Assembly (NCBI GenBank): GCA_030765865.1
Contig: JAVCDK010000098.1
Location: 1 to 45,221 of the forward strand
DNA from: Candidatus Celaenobacter antarcticus
Lineage (GTDB): Bacteria > Cloacimonadota > Cloacimonadia > JGIOTU-2
Length of the DNA stretch: 45,221 bases
Reading direction: 5' to 3'
The translations under genes and the position numbers were made by a program. Below, one piece after another: positions 28,418-39,229 of the stretch (positions within the stretch are counted from its first letter, which is position 1; each line of letters opens with the position of its first letter). The notes beneath the pieces were generated by a model that was given only the letters and a program-made list of their open reading frames with translations, searched no databases and had not been told where the DNA came from.

Positions 28418-31400
28418 ATGAAAAAATGTTTATTGTTGATCATATTATGTTTGATTTTTTCTTCTCCCCTCTTTGCATGGCGATCCGGGGAAATGGAAGT
28501 GAAAGTTATTCTGAATTCACAAGAAGATTTTCAAGCATTACATGCACTCAAACTAAATGGAGATGTCTATCCTGGATTTGCAAGAGTGTTTCTTATTCCA
28601 GATGAATTAATAAAATTAAAATCCACAGGTTTAGAATATGAGATATTAGACGCAGATTTAAATAGAACCTCAAGTGTGTTTTGGTCAAATATGGATAGAA
28701 CACGAGATGCTTATCATACTTTTCCCGAGATAGTTGCATTAGCAGATAGTCTTGCAAATTCATTTCCAGGTATCTGTGAGAAACATATTTTTGGATATTC
28801 TGTTTTCGGAAATGAGCTTGGTGCACTTAAGATAAGCGATAATGTGGCTTTAGATGAAAATGAAGCTGAGGTAATGTTTGATGGTGGAATTCACGGTGAT
28901 GAGATTGGTTGTTCTGAGAATGTGATTAGATTTGCGCGGGACCTTTGCATTGGTTATGGCAGTGACCCTACAATCACAGATCTGATTAATAATCGAGAGA
29001 TTTGGTTATATTATTGCGTCAACCCTTATGGTCGTATTCACGATATTCGATATAATGGGAACGGCGTTGACCTAAATCGTGACTGGGGTTATATGTGGGA
29101 TGCTTGGGGAGGCAGCTCGGGAGCTTACTCACAACCCGAAACAAAAGCACTTCGTAACTGTATGTATAATAGGCAATTCGTAGTTCACACAACCTATCAT
29201 TCGGGGACTGAATATATTTCATGCCCCTGGAGTTATCGAGCAGACCAGTGTCATGACTATGATCATATAATACAATTAGCAGGTGTTTATTCATCAACAT
29301 CTTTATATTCCAATTTAGAATATGGGCAGGGTTGCACCGGAATGTATCCAATAAATGGAAGCTCTAAGGACACAAATTATGGAATGATGGGTTCAATTAG
29401 CTGGTCAATGGAAATTTCTTATTCCAAACATCCTCCAACATCACAGATTATGCTATATTATAATAGAAATAAACCAGCCATGCTTGAAATGATAGAATAT
29501 TCCGGATATGGTGTTGAAGGTATTGTAACAGATGCAGAAAACGGAGATCCGGTCCGAGCAATCGTATGGGTAAATGATTACTTTCCAACTTATACAGATT
29601 CTGCTGTAGGTGATTACCATAAATATATTCTTCCGGGAACTTATTCTATAACTGTAACTGCAAATGGATATGAAACTCAGACAATAAATAACGTTGTGGT
29701 TGCAGCAAACAGTTCCACAGTTACAGATTTCCAACTGCAACCCTCTACTGACGATACTTTTTATGGATATAAATTCTCTGCAAGTCAGATACCTAATAAC
29801 AATACAGGGGATGAGGGAAACACTCCTGCATCTCTTGGCGAACCGGATAATATAAATTACTCAATTGGAAAAGATGGATGGTGCATAATTGATATGCAAT
29901 ATCCAATTGTCGATGGTAGCTTTAATGATTTCACAGTTTATGAGGGAGACATTTCCCCGGAAGGATTCGATTGTTATGTTGGAAACTCGATCGATGGACC
30001 TTTCTATTTAATTGGTCCTGGATTTGGAACTACAGAATTTGATCTCAGCGGATCAGGTCTTTCAGAAGCCCAATTTATAAAAATAATCGATGATGGAGAC
30101 GGCACTGCCACTGCTCCTGATGCCGGCTTTGATCTCGATGCGATCTCAACTGAATTCATTCAAGGGGTCAATCTTGTAATTGATAACTACTATATTGATG
30201 ATTCTGCTACAGGCAACAATGATGGAGTACTCGATCCGGGAGAGCAGGCTGATCTTTACATTATTATACGTAATAACGGCACAGAAATTGCGACGGACAT
30301 CTTTTCTTTGCTGAGTTGTACTGACCCGTTTGTCAGCGTGATCGGGCAATTGGATCCATATAGCAATATTGAACCCGGTGAGATGGATACCTCATACGTG
30401 ACCGTTGAAGCTTCGGGTGGCACTCCGAATGGACATCCTGCTCATTTTTCACTCGATCTGCATTGTAATAATAATACTTTTTCGAGTATTTATGAGATCA
30501 TATTAAACATCGGTTCTATGCCCTGTGAAGATTTTGAGACAGGTAATTTCAGCGCTTTCAATTGGCAATTTGGAGGCAATCTGGATTGGACTATTGATTC
30601 TAATAATGCTTTTGAGGGATTGTATTGTGCCCGGTCCGGTGCAATAGGTCACAGCCAAACAACAGAAATATTAGTCTCTATGGATGTAAGCAGTGGACAG
30701 ATATCCTTTTATAGAAAAGTCTCTTCGGAAAACAGTTATGATTTTCTGCAATTCTTTATTGACGGCACCATGCAGGGGCAGTGGTCAGGTCAGATGGACT
30801 GGTCACAGGAGTCCTATTCGGTAACGACAGGAACTCATACATTTAAATGGGTGTATGATAAAGATACATACACAACAGGTGGAAGTGATTGCGTGTGGAT
30901 AGACAATATATATTTCCCCGCTTCAAATCCGGACTATCCGATTCTATATCTTGTACCTACGATGATCAATTTTGGTCAGGTATTTGTAAGCGAGGACTCA
31001 ACCGCACAATTTGAGATAGAGAATGTCGGTGGAGGTACGCTGTCTGGAAGTATATCAACACCAGAAGGTTTTACTGTGATGGAAACCGGTGGAACAACTC
31101 CAGTATCGAATCTAAGCTACAGTTTGTTAAGTGGGGAAAGTCAGGAATACGATCTGATATTTTCACCAACACTTGCACAAATTTATAATAACCAAATTAC
31201 CGTAACAGTATTTCCATTTCAGATGGAATATATTAATGTTTCAGGTGAAGGAGTTTCCCAAACCGGTCTCGATAACCCGGAATTCTTTTCTGAGACGAGA
31301 CTGCTCGGTAATTTCCCGAATCCTGTAGGGAATGCAACAGTGATTTCATATCAACTTAAGGGAAGTGCTCAACTGCAGGATGTTTCCATCAATATTTATA

Positions 31401-31546
31401 ATATTCATGGAGATTACGTTACTACGATCAAGGGTGAAAATGGAAGAGCTCATTTAGATACTTCTCAGCTTGGAAACGGTTTGTATCTTTACAAGTTGCA
31501 GTACGGGGGCTCAGTTCAAATCCAAAAGATGATAATACTAAAATGA
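28418..31546 (+). CDS. M14 zinc carboxypeptidase, multidomain, with sorting domain
   Basis: Signal peptide ends near LFAWRSG. A short propeptide-like region leads to the M14 domain (about 85-355). Zinc ligands are H159 and E162 (GIHGDEIG) and H261 (TYHSGTE), with substrate-binding VDLNRDWGYMW and catalytic Glu332 (SWSMEIS). Then come a carboxypeptidase-regulatory-like domain (about 366-440), a discoidin-like beta domain (about 445-580), a CARDB domain (about 590-690), a MAM-like module (about 700-840, EDFETGNFSAFNW), an ASH-like domain (about 845-945) and the sorting domain (about 962-1042, NFPNPVGN). The MAM-like module is near-parallel in sequence to that in the C25 protein ending at 19160. 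It is a second extracellular carboxypeptidase, diverged from the one at 22.2 kb. A 150-bp upstream gap may hold its promoter. Confidence 0.93.
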   Translation: MKKCLLLIILCLIFSSPLFAWRSGEMEVKVILNSQEDFQALHALKLNGDVYPGFARVFLIPDELIKLKSTGLEYEILDADLNRTSSVFWSNMDRTRDAYHTFPEIVALADSLANSFPGICEKHIFGYSVFGNELGALKISDNVALDENEAEVMFDGGIHGDEIGCSENVIRFARDLCIGYGSDPTITDLINNREIWLYYCVNPYGRIHDIRYNGNGVDLNRDWGYMWDAWGGSSGAYSQPETKALRNCMYNRQFVVHTTYHSGTEYISCPWSYRADQCHDYDHIIQLAGVYSSTSLYSNLEYGQGCTGMYPINGSSKDTNYGMMGSISWSMEISYSKHPPTSQIMLYYNRNKPAMLEMIEYSGYGVEGIVTDAENGDPVRAIVWVNDYFPTYTDSAVGDYHKYILPGTYSITVTANGYETQTINNVVVAANSSTVTDFQLQPSTDDTFYGYKFSASQIPNNNTGDEGNTPASLGEPDNINYSIGKDGWCIIDMQYPIVDGSFNDFTVYEGDISPEGFDCYVGNSIDGPFYLIGPGFGTTEFDLSGSGLSEAQFIKIIDDGDGTATAPDAGFDLDAISTEFIQGVNLVIDNYYIDDSATGNNDGVLDPGEQADLYIIIRNNGTEIATDIFSLLSCTDPFVSVIGQLDPYSNIEPGEMDTSYVTVEASGGTPNGHPAHFSLDLHCNNNTFSSIYEIILNIGSMPCEDFETGNFSAFNWQFGGNLDWTIDSNNAFEGLYCARSGAIGHSQTTEILVSMDVSSGQISFYRKVSSENSYDFLQFFIDGTMQGQWSGQMDWSQESYSVTTGTHTFKWVYDKDTYTTGGSDCVWIDNIYFPASNPDYPILYLVPTMINFGQVFVSEDSTAQFEIENVGGGTLSGSISTPEGFTVMETGGTTPVSNLSYSLLSGESQEYDLIFSPTLAQIYNNQITVTVFPFQMEYINVSGEGVSQTGLDNPEFFSETRLLGNFPNPVGNATVISYQLKGSAQLQDVSINIYNIHGDYVTTIKGENGRAHLDTSQLGNGLYLYKLQYGGSVQIQKMIILK

Positions 31547-31606
31547 GAACAGAAATGATCAGAATAAAAGAAATATACAGTTTTTAATGAATATAAATGA
31601 GGTAAC

Positions 31607-32803
31607 ATGGAATTATCAAAAAGAGCTATTGAAATACAGGCATCACCGATAAGAAAACTTGCTCCATATGCAGACGAAGCAAAGGCAAGAGGCATACATG
31701 TATATCATCTCAATATTGGGCAACCGGATATCGAAACCCCCAAAGAGATCATGGATATGTATAATCATTTTGATGAGAAGGTGCTTTGCTACGGTCCTTC
31801 ACAGGGATTATTAAAATACAGGAAAAATCTTGTAAACTATTATAAAAAGCACCATATTCCCATCAAAACAGAAGATCTGATCGTTACCACTGCCGGATCG
31901 GAAGCTATCATATTTGCACTTCTTGCGACCTGTAATGTAGGTGATGAAGTAATAGTTCCGGAACCTTTCTATACAAATTATAACGGATTTGCAACGATTG
32001 CAGGAGTGAAGATCAAGCCGCTCACGACATATGCAGAAGAAGGATTTGCGCTACCCTCAAACGAGAAAATTATTGAATGTATTACAGATAGAACAAGGGC
32101 AATTCTTTTCAGCAATCCAGGAAATCCAACAGGTGCTGTCTATTTAAAAAATGATCTTGAGCGATTAGCAGATATTGCTCTGAAGTATAATCTGTATATT
32201 ATCTCTGATGAAGTGTATAGAGAGTTTGTGTACGATGGCCTTTCACATACAAGCATTTTCCATATCAACGGGATCGAAGATCGCGCAATTATGGTTGACA
32301 GCATTTCTAAACGATATAGTGCGTGCGGTGCGAGAATCGGCTGCATCATTTCCAGAAATCAGGTGTTAATGCAGTCAATTTTGAAGTTTGCACAGGCACG
32401 GCTCTGTCCTCCAACTATCGATCAGCTTGCAGCAAATGCGGCAGTAGATATTCAAGACGAGTATTTTATTAATGTGCTACAAGAGTATGATAAACGCAGA
32501 AATATCGTTTATAATGAAGTCCAGCAAATCGAAGGTGTGGTGTGTGTCAAACCTCAGGGAGCATTTTATATTATTGTCAAACTTCCTATTGAAGATGCTG
32601 AAGATTTTGCTATATGGATGCTTGAGGAATTTTCTGAAAATAATGAGACAGTTATGTTCGCACCGGCTGAAGGGTTCTATGCAACCCCTGGTCTGGGCAG
32701 AAATGAAGTTCGTCTTGCGTATATTTTGAATGAGAAGGCACTCACACATGCAATGTTCCTGTTCCGCAAAGGATTGCAGGAATATATGGGGAAAAGCAAA
32801 TAA
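31607..32803 (+). CDS. class I/II PLP-dependent aminotransferase (aspartate aminotransferase-like)
   Basis: A 398-residue, full-length fold-type I aminotransferase. NIGQPDIETP and YGPSQGLLKYR mark the N-terminal arm. TAGSEAI binds the cofactor phosphate, and NPGNPTG and SDEVYREF contact the PLP ring. The Schiff-base Lys is K235 in DSISKRYSACGARIG. It lacks a signal peptide, so it is cytoplasmic. The family transfers amino groups from Asp, aromatic or other amino acids to 2-oxoglutarate; substrate cannot be read from sequence. GAGG lies before the ATG. It sits 60 nt after a carboxypeptidase and 93 nt before a C25 peptidase, the only ordinary metabolic enzyme in the cargo cluster. Use of released amino acids is a reasonable but unproven link. 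Confidence 0.92.
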   Translation: MELSKRAIEIQASPIRKLAPYADEAKARGIHVYHLNIGQPDIETPKEIMDMYNHFDEKVLCYGPSQGLLKYRKNLVNYYKKHHIPIKTEDLIVTTAGSEAIIFALLATCNVGDEVIVPEPFYTNYNGFATIAGVKIKPLTTYAEEGFALPSNEKIIECITDRTRAILFSNPGNPTGAVYLKNDLERLADIALKYNLYIISDEVYREFVYDGLSHTSIFHINGIEDRAIMVDSISKRYSACGARIGCIISRNQVLMQSILKFAQARLCPPTIDQLAANAAVDIQDEYFINVLQEYDKRRNIVYNEVQQIEGVVCVKPQGAFYIIVKLPIEDAEDFAIWMLEEFSENNETVMFAPAEGFYATPGLGRNEVRLAYILNEKALTHAMFLFRKGLQEYMGKSK

Positions 32804-32896
32804 ATGGAGTTTCGTATTAGATATCATAAAGGTTAAATATGATTTTGTTAAAAAATTTCCACTACTCGAAATCAACGAAATAATAGGAGTTTTTGT

Positions 32897-35800
32897 ATGA
32901 AATTTATAGTGTTACTTGGAATGTTTATTTTGATGAGTTCAACCGTATTCGGAGAAGTGATCGAGCTTTCGCCAACCGAAACAATGGTGGATATTCTTAA
33001 TTATAATGAAAAGAGTGTTTCCATGCATATTTCGGTAGGTAAATTTGAGAGAACTATTCAGCAAGAAGGGGATGTTGCATTTGATAATCTTTTTGTTGAT
33101 TCGTGGAGCAGATTGAGAGAGGAAGGATACCCTGCATTGCCTTCCATAAGAAAGATGGTCATGGTTCCTGAAAACGGCTCTATTGATGTGGATATATCTG
33201 TACTGCACAGCACAGAATTTGAGAACATTCTTCCGTATCCAGCTCAGCCCTCAGCAGTTGATAATGATGCCTTTGATACACCTCCATTTACCTATAACGA
33301 GCAGTTCTATACTTCTCAAAATACCTACCCGGAGAAAATGTACACCATATCCGATGTGTACACAATACGAGGATTGAGTTTTGTATATCTTACCATAACA
33401 CCATTCCAGTATCATGCTTCAAAAAATATTCTATCCGTTGCAGAAGAATTTGAAATATCATTAAATATTTCAGGCAATTACGAATTTGATGACAGACTGT
33501 ATTCCAAATATTTAAGTTCAATAGTTATGAACAATGCAGTGAATCCTGTGTATGAAATTCCGCAAAGAAATCAGCCAAAAGATGTTGATGGTGCTGACCT
33601 GATCATTGTCACAACCTATGATTTTATGGATGCTGCAGAAACGCTGAAAGAATGGAAATCTCAAAAGGGATTTTATACGGATATAGCATACTTAGAAGAA
33701 ATCAGTTCAACGGCTTCGAATATTTATACATATTTATTTCTTGCATATGAAATTTGGTCTCTCCCACCTTCTTTTGTGATCTTTTTGGGAGATTCGGATA
33801 TCGTGCCAACCAATTATATTAATGATCAGCTTTCTGGCGGGCTTTTGGGAAGTGATAGACCTTACGCCTGTATGGACGCTGATTTTCATCCTGATATGGG
33901 GTATGGAAGAATCTCTGTAGATGATGAGCAGCAGGCATTTGTGGTGATAGATAAGATCATTCAGTACGAGAAAAATCCACCAACGCTGCCATCGTTTTAT
34001 GAAGATGTTGTCAACGCAGGATATTTTCAGGATGATGAACATGATGGGTATGAAACACGAAGATTCATAAAAACTTCAGAAGAAATGCGAGATTTTCTCC
34101 TTACGGAAAACTATGATGCCGAAAGGATATACGTTACAGAGGGTTCTGTGAATCCGACTAATTATAATAATGGATACTATGCCAATGGAGGACCGATTCC
34201 AGATGAATTGCTGAGAGCCAACGGTTTTCCATGGAACGGCAGTGCAACCGACATCACAAATGCGATCAACACAGGTATTTTTATGTTAACACATCGTGAT
34301 CACGGTTATACGGCAGGTTGGGGAGATCCTGCATACAGTATCAACAATGTCTTGCAGCTTACAAATGGAGAACTTGTTCCAATGGTGTTCAGCATTAACT
34401 GCCAGACTGGGTGGTTTGACAGTGAAACAGATACTGATCCAGGACCGTCTTTCGAATGTTTCTGTGAAGAATTTCTTCGCAAAGGAAATGGGGGAGCGGT
34501 AAGCACAATCGGAGCTTGCAGGAATTCTTTAAGCGGGTATAATGATTTCCTTGCACTTGGAATGATCGATGGAATGTGGAATAATTTCCTTCCAAGTTTT
34601 GGCTTTGATACAAATGGCTATCTCGGTTATGTCCTTTATAACGGACTGCTCGCGATGGAAGAGATGTGGGGAGGAAATTCTACGGAATATGAATTCAATA
34701 TCTTTCATGTAATTGGTGATCCCACAATTCAAATCTGGCGGGAGCAGCCCCAGGAAATCACAGCAACTCACGATCTCAGCTTTACCTATGATATTACTTC
34801 TATTCCAATTACGACTAATATTAATGAAGGAATTGCTTCTCTTGTGGTGGATGGTGAGCTTGTAGGAAAAGCAGAATTTACTTCTTCATCTTTTGATCTT
34901 TACCTGTCCGAATCCTTAGCTACACCTCAAACGGGAACAATTACAATAACTGCCCGTGATCATCAACCCTATATTCAATCTGTGACATTCATTCCACCAA
35001 ATGGGAGTTTTGTAATTATCGATAATTTCTCAATTTCTGATATAAACGGAAATGACGATGGAGAATGGGATGCAGGGGAAGAAATTGTCTTGACCTATAA
35101 TATGACTAATGTGGGTAATGAACCAGCTGATACTGTTGATGTTGTGATTAATACTGATGAAAACTATTTAGTTATCGATCAACCACTCACAAAAATTATC
35201 GGTTTAGCACCGGGTGAATCTACAAGCTATAGTACAGATGCCCAGATTTCAATGGATTGTACTAATAACCAGAAAATCACTGTAGAGGCAATAGTAAGTA
35301 ATCTTGAAGTAGATTTTATAGATGTTCAGAATTTCTACGTTGTCAAGCTGCCGAAGATCCTACTGCCTGTAGATTCAGTCTATTATGTAGTATATGACAA
35401 TTCAGTAGTAAGTATACCCTTTGAGATTCAGAACATTGGCGCTGATACGCTGCGATGCAAACTGACCAATCATTCGCATCAATGTGCCGATATATCCGAA
35501 AATGCTTCCTATCTTACTATCCCTCATGTGGTTGAATTCGACAGTCTGAGCCAGCTTACATTAACGATGTGGTTAAAACTCAGCCAGATCTCACAACCAG
35601 GATTTATATTAAACAAAGGTGTGATCAACGGAGATTTGAGTTTCACAATATCAATGACAAACAGCTCAACGTTGTTATACAAATTCAGAAACGCATCAGG
35701 TACAGACTTTCAGAAAATTGTGAGCTTGGATGTAGCGTTTGATGAATGGTTCAATCTCGCAATTGTTGTTGATGAAACCTCTATTACATCCTATCTGAAT

Positions 35801-36589
35801 GGTGACCTGCTCGAAACTGACAATTTCACCTCACCGATTTATTCGACATCTACAGATATATTAGTAGGATCCTACGTGAATTCCGTGTATGAATTTAATG
35901 GGTATATTGACGAGCTCGGAATCTATACTGAAGCTTTAACCCAGAATGAATTGCAGGGCATTATCTGTTCAACTGTAAGAGAAAATACACCAGCCCTGCT
36001 CAGTTATTACAAGTTTGATAGTGATACGGAAATCCTTGATTATACAGGTTATAATGATGCGATTCCGGAAGGTGCAGTATCATTTAATGAGGCGGGAGCT
36101 CCTGTAATGACCTGGTTTGGTTTTAACTGTTTGGAGTTAGTTGTAGAACCTTATCAAAATTTAGTTATGGATATCTCTTTTAATACTCTTGGATATGATC
36201 CACAACTATTTTCATCAAGCATGGAAATTACATCCAATGCAGAGAACAGAAGCGATGTGCTGATACCGATAGAGCTACTGTACGAGCCCTATAGTGTTGA
36301 TAATAATAATGTGAACGGTGCTTTCTCGGTTATCTATTCAAATCCTTACTCACCCAACGATGAAATACAATTCAGTCTGAAAACCCAACAGCATATTTCT
36401 GTGGATATCTACAATATTAAGGGACAGTTTGTAACAAATATCGTCGATGATATGTTGGCGCCCCAGTACTATTCTTATCAGTGGAATGGGAAAGATCACT
36501 TGGGCAGAACTGTAGAAAATGGTATATATTTCATTAGAATAAATGCCGAAGAGAGTACGAATTTCAAGAAAATGATCTTCCTGAGATAA
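32897..36589 (+). CDS. gingipain-like C25 cysteine peptidase with LamG-like and sorting domains
   Basis: AGGAG with 8-nt spacing precedes ATG 32897. Signal peptide ends near STVFGE. A C25 propeptide (about 30-225) precedes the peptidase domain (about 230-620). Catalytic His469 (THRDHGYTAGW) and Cys502 (SINCQTGWF) are 33 residues apart, the same distance as in RgpB, so it should be active. Ig-like domains follow, including a CARDB type (about 705-820, GEWDAGEEIVLTYNMTNVG). A LamG/concanavalin-like domain (about 870-1020, YLTIPHVVEF, ending GYIDELGIYTEAL) suggests carbohydrate or matrix binding. The sorting domain is at about 1143-1230; its start is unusual (YSNPYSPND) but FNIKGQ-like and WNGKD turns are intact. 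The histidine kinase gene starts 6 nt later, so peptidase and sensor may be co-expressed. Confidence 0.92.
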   Translation: MKFIVLLGMFILMSSTVFGEVIELSPTETMVDILNYNEKSVSMHISVGKFERTIQQEGDVAFDNLFVDSWSRLREEGYPALPSIRKMVMVPENGSIDVDISVLHSTEFENILPYPAQPSAVDNDAFDTPPFTYNEQFYTSQNTYPEKMYTISDVYTIRGLSFVYLTITPFQYHASKNILSVAEEFEISLNISGNYEFDDRLYSKYLSSIVMNNAVNPVYEIPQRNQPKDVDGADLIIVTTYDFMDAAETLKEWKSQKGFYTDIAYLEEISSTASNIYTYLFLAYEIWSLPPSFVIFLGDSDIVPTNYINDQLSGGLLGSDRPYACMDADFHPDMGYGRISVDDEQQAFVVIDKIIQYEKNPPTLPSFYEDVVNAGYFQDDEHDGYETRRFIKTSEEMRDFLLTENYDAERIYVTEGSVNPTNYNNGYYANGGPIPDELLRANGFPWNGSATDITNAINTGIFMLTHRDHGYTAGWGDPAYSINNVLQLTNGELVPMVFSINCQTGWFDSETDTDPGPSFECFCEEFLRKGNGGAVSTIGACRNSLSGYNDFLALGMIDGMWNNFLPSFGFDTNGYLGYVLYNGLLAMEEMWGGNSTEYEFNIFHVIGDPTIQIWREQPQEITATHDLSFTYDITSIPITTNINEGIASLVVDGELVGKAEFTSSSFDLYLSESLATPQTGTITITARDHQPYIQSVTFIPPNGSFVIIDNFSISDINGNDDGEWDAGEEIVLTYNMTNVGNEPADTVDVVINTDENYLVIDQPLTKIIGLAPGESTSYSTDAQISMDCTNNQKITVEAIVSNLEVDFIDVQNFYVVKLPKILLPVDSVYYVVYDNSVVSIPFEIQNIGADTLRCKLTNHSHQCADISENASYLTIPHVVEFDSLSQLTLTMWLKLSQISQPGFILNKGVINGDLSFTISMTNSSTLLYKFRNASGTDFQKIVSLDVAFDEWFNLAIVVDETSITSYLNGDLLETDNFTSPIYSTSTDILVGSYVNSVYEFNGYIDELGIYTEALTQNELQGIICSTVRENTPALLSYYKFDSDTEILDYTGYNDAIPEGAVSFNEAGAPVMTWFGFNCLELVVEPYQNLVMDISFNTLGYDPQLFSSSMEITSNAENRSDVLIPIELLYEPYSVDNNNVNGAFSVIYSNPYSPNDEIQFSLKTQQHISVDIYNIKGQFVTNIVDDMLAPQYYSYQWNGKDHLGRTVENGIYFIRINAEESTNFKKMIFLR

Positions 36590-36595
36590 TGTAAA

Positions 36596-39079
36596 ATGGC
36601 AATGGCAACGAAAACAAATAAATTTTTAGTACTTTTTTGTAGTATATGTTTGTTTATTCCACTTGCTCTTTCCGCAGTTCAGAATACTTCGCTTCTTGAT
36701 TCTCTCATGATTTCAGGAAAAGAAAACTATGAAAGTGGACGATCTGACCATGCGATATTTATTCTTTTGCGTGCTCAGGAATTAGCAGAAAACCTTCAAG
36801 ATATTGAGCAATTACAATCGATTGATAGATTACTTGCTGAAATTTATGAAGAGCAAGGAGATTACCAATCGGCAAATATATACTTAAGGAAACTTCAGAA
36901 CATACAGGATAGTCTGTCTCTTCTGCAATCAGGACAGATACTTTATTATGAAGATGATGAGACGAGGCTGATAAGGCATCAACAGTATATCGAAAAATTT
37001 GAAATAGATAAAACAAATCAGCTCACCCTGTTTTTTATTATTCTTGTTGTAATACTAATTGCAGCAGGATTAATCATAATCAAACGAGAAAAGCTTTCGA
37101 AAAATCGCATGAGACGGATTATCGATGAACAGACCCAAAGCTTGAAAGAAAGCAATCTTCAACTTGAAAAGGAAATGAAAGAAAAGGGTATTAATGGGGA
37201 GAAATTCAGAACGATATTTAACTCATCTACTGATTCGATATTTATTCATGATTTAAAAGATTTAAGTATTATAGATGTTAATGATAGATCTTGCGAATTA
37301 TATGGTTACACAAGGGAAGAATTCAAGCAGCTTACAATTGATGATCTATCTTCAACTTCAATGCTTTCTGTGGATTCACCCGAGGCAAAGTTGTATCTCG
37401 AAAAAATGTTAAATGGGGAAGTGATTTTTAAAGAATGGGAAGCGAAAAAAAAGAATGGCAAAAAATTTTGGCAGGATATACAGGCAAAAATATCATTAAT
37501 TGATGGGGAACAAAGGATGTTGATTTTCGCAAGAGATATCACAGAACGCAAAAAAGCTGCGATGAAATTGAAAGAAAGTCAGGAACGTTACAAACAATTA
37601 ATTGATAACTCCCCTTCGTTGATACTGGAAGTTGATGTAGAAACGTTTAAGATTATAAGTTGTAATCCAGCAATGGCGAAAAGTTTTGGTATTACTGTAA
37701 ATAAAATCATTGGAAATGATATTAGAAAATTACTTCCAGGGGAAATATTTAAAAGCAGAATGGCAGTTGTTCGGAAAGCTTTGGAAGAAAATAATGTTAT
37801 AGTATTTGAAGATTACAATAAAGGGCGATTCTTTTACAACACGTTTATACCATTAGTATTATCTAATAGAAAGACTTTTCAAATAGTTTCGTATGATATC
37901 ACCGAGAGAAAACATACTGAAATTGCGCTCAAAGAAAGAGAAGCTTTGCTTCAATCAATGATCTTCAGTATACCCCTCCAATTTTATGCCTATGGTAGAG
38001 ATGGTAAAATATTCATGCAAAGTGAGCGATCACTTAACAAGTTGGGTAATCTGTTTGGTATGAGAATTGACGATTTACCAATTGATGAATCCTTAAAAAA
38101 ATTATGGAATAAGTGGGTGAATTCAGCTTATGCAGGCAATGAAGTAGAAGGCAACTTCGATATTTATATAAATGATGAACTTCATCACATGAAAACCATT
38201 ATAGCTCCCATAAAAAAGGAAAATGAAATAATTGGAGTTTTGGGAACAGATATCGATATTACTGAGATGAAAGAGAATGAGAAAAAATTACTGATGACCA
38301 AAGATGATCTGGAAAACATGGTGAGAGCTGAAGTTGAAAAAAGAAAAACTCAACAAGAACTTCTAATCCAGAAATCTAAGCTGGAATCCCTTGGGCAACT
38401 TGCTGCAGGTATTGCTCATGAGATCAATCAGCCGATTGGGTTGATAGCATTGGGGTTAGATAATATTTATGAAAAATTTAAATCCGGAAGTGACGTTTCT
38501 GAAAAGTATCTGAAGGAAAAAATTGATAAATTTTTCAAATATATTGAACGAATTCACCAGATAATTGATCATATAGGCACATTCTCCAGAGACCAGAAGG
38601 ATATAACTTATGACGAAGTGAATATCAATAATGTAATAGAACAAGCTCTATCAATGATCGGGATGCAATATGGGGATCATGACATTCATTTTGATACTCA
38701 TCTTAGTGAAAATCTTCCAATGATACTGGGCAACTCATTCAAGATTGAACAGGTTCTCCTTAATCTTTTATCAAATTCTCACGATGCTCTGGAAGCTAAA
38801 ATGAATGATGGGATAGAATTCCAAAAAACAATAACAATTAAAACATTCAAAAAGGGGAAATATATAATTGTTGAATTCGCTGATAACGGAATTGGCATGA
38901 TCTCCAGAGAGATAGAAAGAATTTTTGATCCCTTCTATACAACAAAAGAACCAGAAGTAGGAACAGGATTAGGATTATCCATTTCTTATGGTATTCTTGA
39001 GGAGATGAAAGCAGAAATTTCAGTAAAGAGTGTTCAAGGTGAATTTACTACTTTTACAATAAAATTTCACTCTTGTTAA
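36596..39079 (+). CDS. membrane histidine kinase with periplasmic TPR-like region and three PAS domains
   Basis: An N-terminal signal anchor (about 10-30) is followed by a TPR-like helical periplasmic region (about 35-125) and a membrane helix at 143-162. Then come three PAS domains (about 200-315, 325-440, 445-560), two of them followed by D-I-T-E-R PAC-type ends. The DHp domain has phosphoacceptor H608 in GIAHEINQP. The ATPase domain has the N box (LLNLLSNSHDALE), DNGIGM and GTGLGLSIS. The H-E-I-N-Q-P box is typical of NtrB/hybrid-type kinases that work with sigma-54 activators, which fits the NtrC-type regulator downstream. It starts 6 nt after the C25 peptidase gene with only a weak ribosome site, hinting at coupling. 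The periplasmic part may sense peptides or envelope state (inference). Confidence 0.92.
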   Translation: MAMATKTNKFLVLFCSICLFIPLALSAVQNTSLLDSLMISGKENYESGRSDHAIFILLRAQELAENLQDIEQLQSIDRLLAEIYEEQGDYQSANIYLRKLQNIQDSLSLLQSGQILYYEDDETRLIRHQQYIEKFEIDKTNQLTLFFIILVVILIAAGLIIIKREKLSKNRMRRIIDEQTQSLKESNLQLEKEMKEKGINGEKFRTIFNSSTDSIFIHDLKDLSIIDVNDRSCELYGYTREEFKQLTIDDLSSTSMLSVDSPEAKLYLEKMLNGEVIFKEWEAKKKNGKKFWQDIQAKISLIDGEQRMLIFARDITERKKAAMKLKESQERYKQLIDNSPSLILEVDVETFKIISCNPAMAKSFGITVNKIIGNDIRKLLPGEIFKSRMAVVRKALEENNVIVFEDYNKGRFFYNTFIPLVLSNRKTFQIVSYDITERKHTEIALKEREALLQSMIFSIPLQFYAYGRDGKIFMQSERSLNKLGNLFGMRIDDLPIDESLKKLWNKWVNSAYAGNEVEGNFDIYINDELHHMKTIIAPIKKENEIIGVLGTDIDITEMKENEKKLLMTKDDLENMVRAEVEKRKTQQELLIQKSKLESLGQLAAGIAHEINQPIGLIALGLDNIYEKFKSGSDVSEKYLKEKIDKFFKYIERIHQIIDHIGTFSRDQKDITYDEVNINNVIEQALSMIGMQYGDHDIHFDTHLSENLPMILGNSFKIEQVLLNLLSNSHDALEAKMNDGIEFQKTITIKTFKKGKYIIVEFADNGIGMISREIERIFDPFYTTKEPEVGTGLGLSISYGILEEMKAEISVKSVQGEFTTFTIKFHSC

Positions 39080-39229
39080 AGAAAGGATCGTTACCTGTAA
39101 TCTTTTTGCAACAGCCGTCCGATATCGGTCAAATATAAATAACATCCATAAATTACAATATACTGGCAGGTTAGGCAATTTAATCAATAATTTTACAATA
39201 AAAGATTGACCGAAATCGAACAATTTGGC

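Noticed and set aside
32826-32883. Sixteen bases identical to 14866-14881 (ATAAAGGTTAAATATG) and a 14-codon frame behind them
   Set aside because: The shared part is mostly a ribosome site plus ATG in AT-rich DNA, the match stops at once, and the peptide (MILLKNFHYSKSTK) has no supporting feature.
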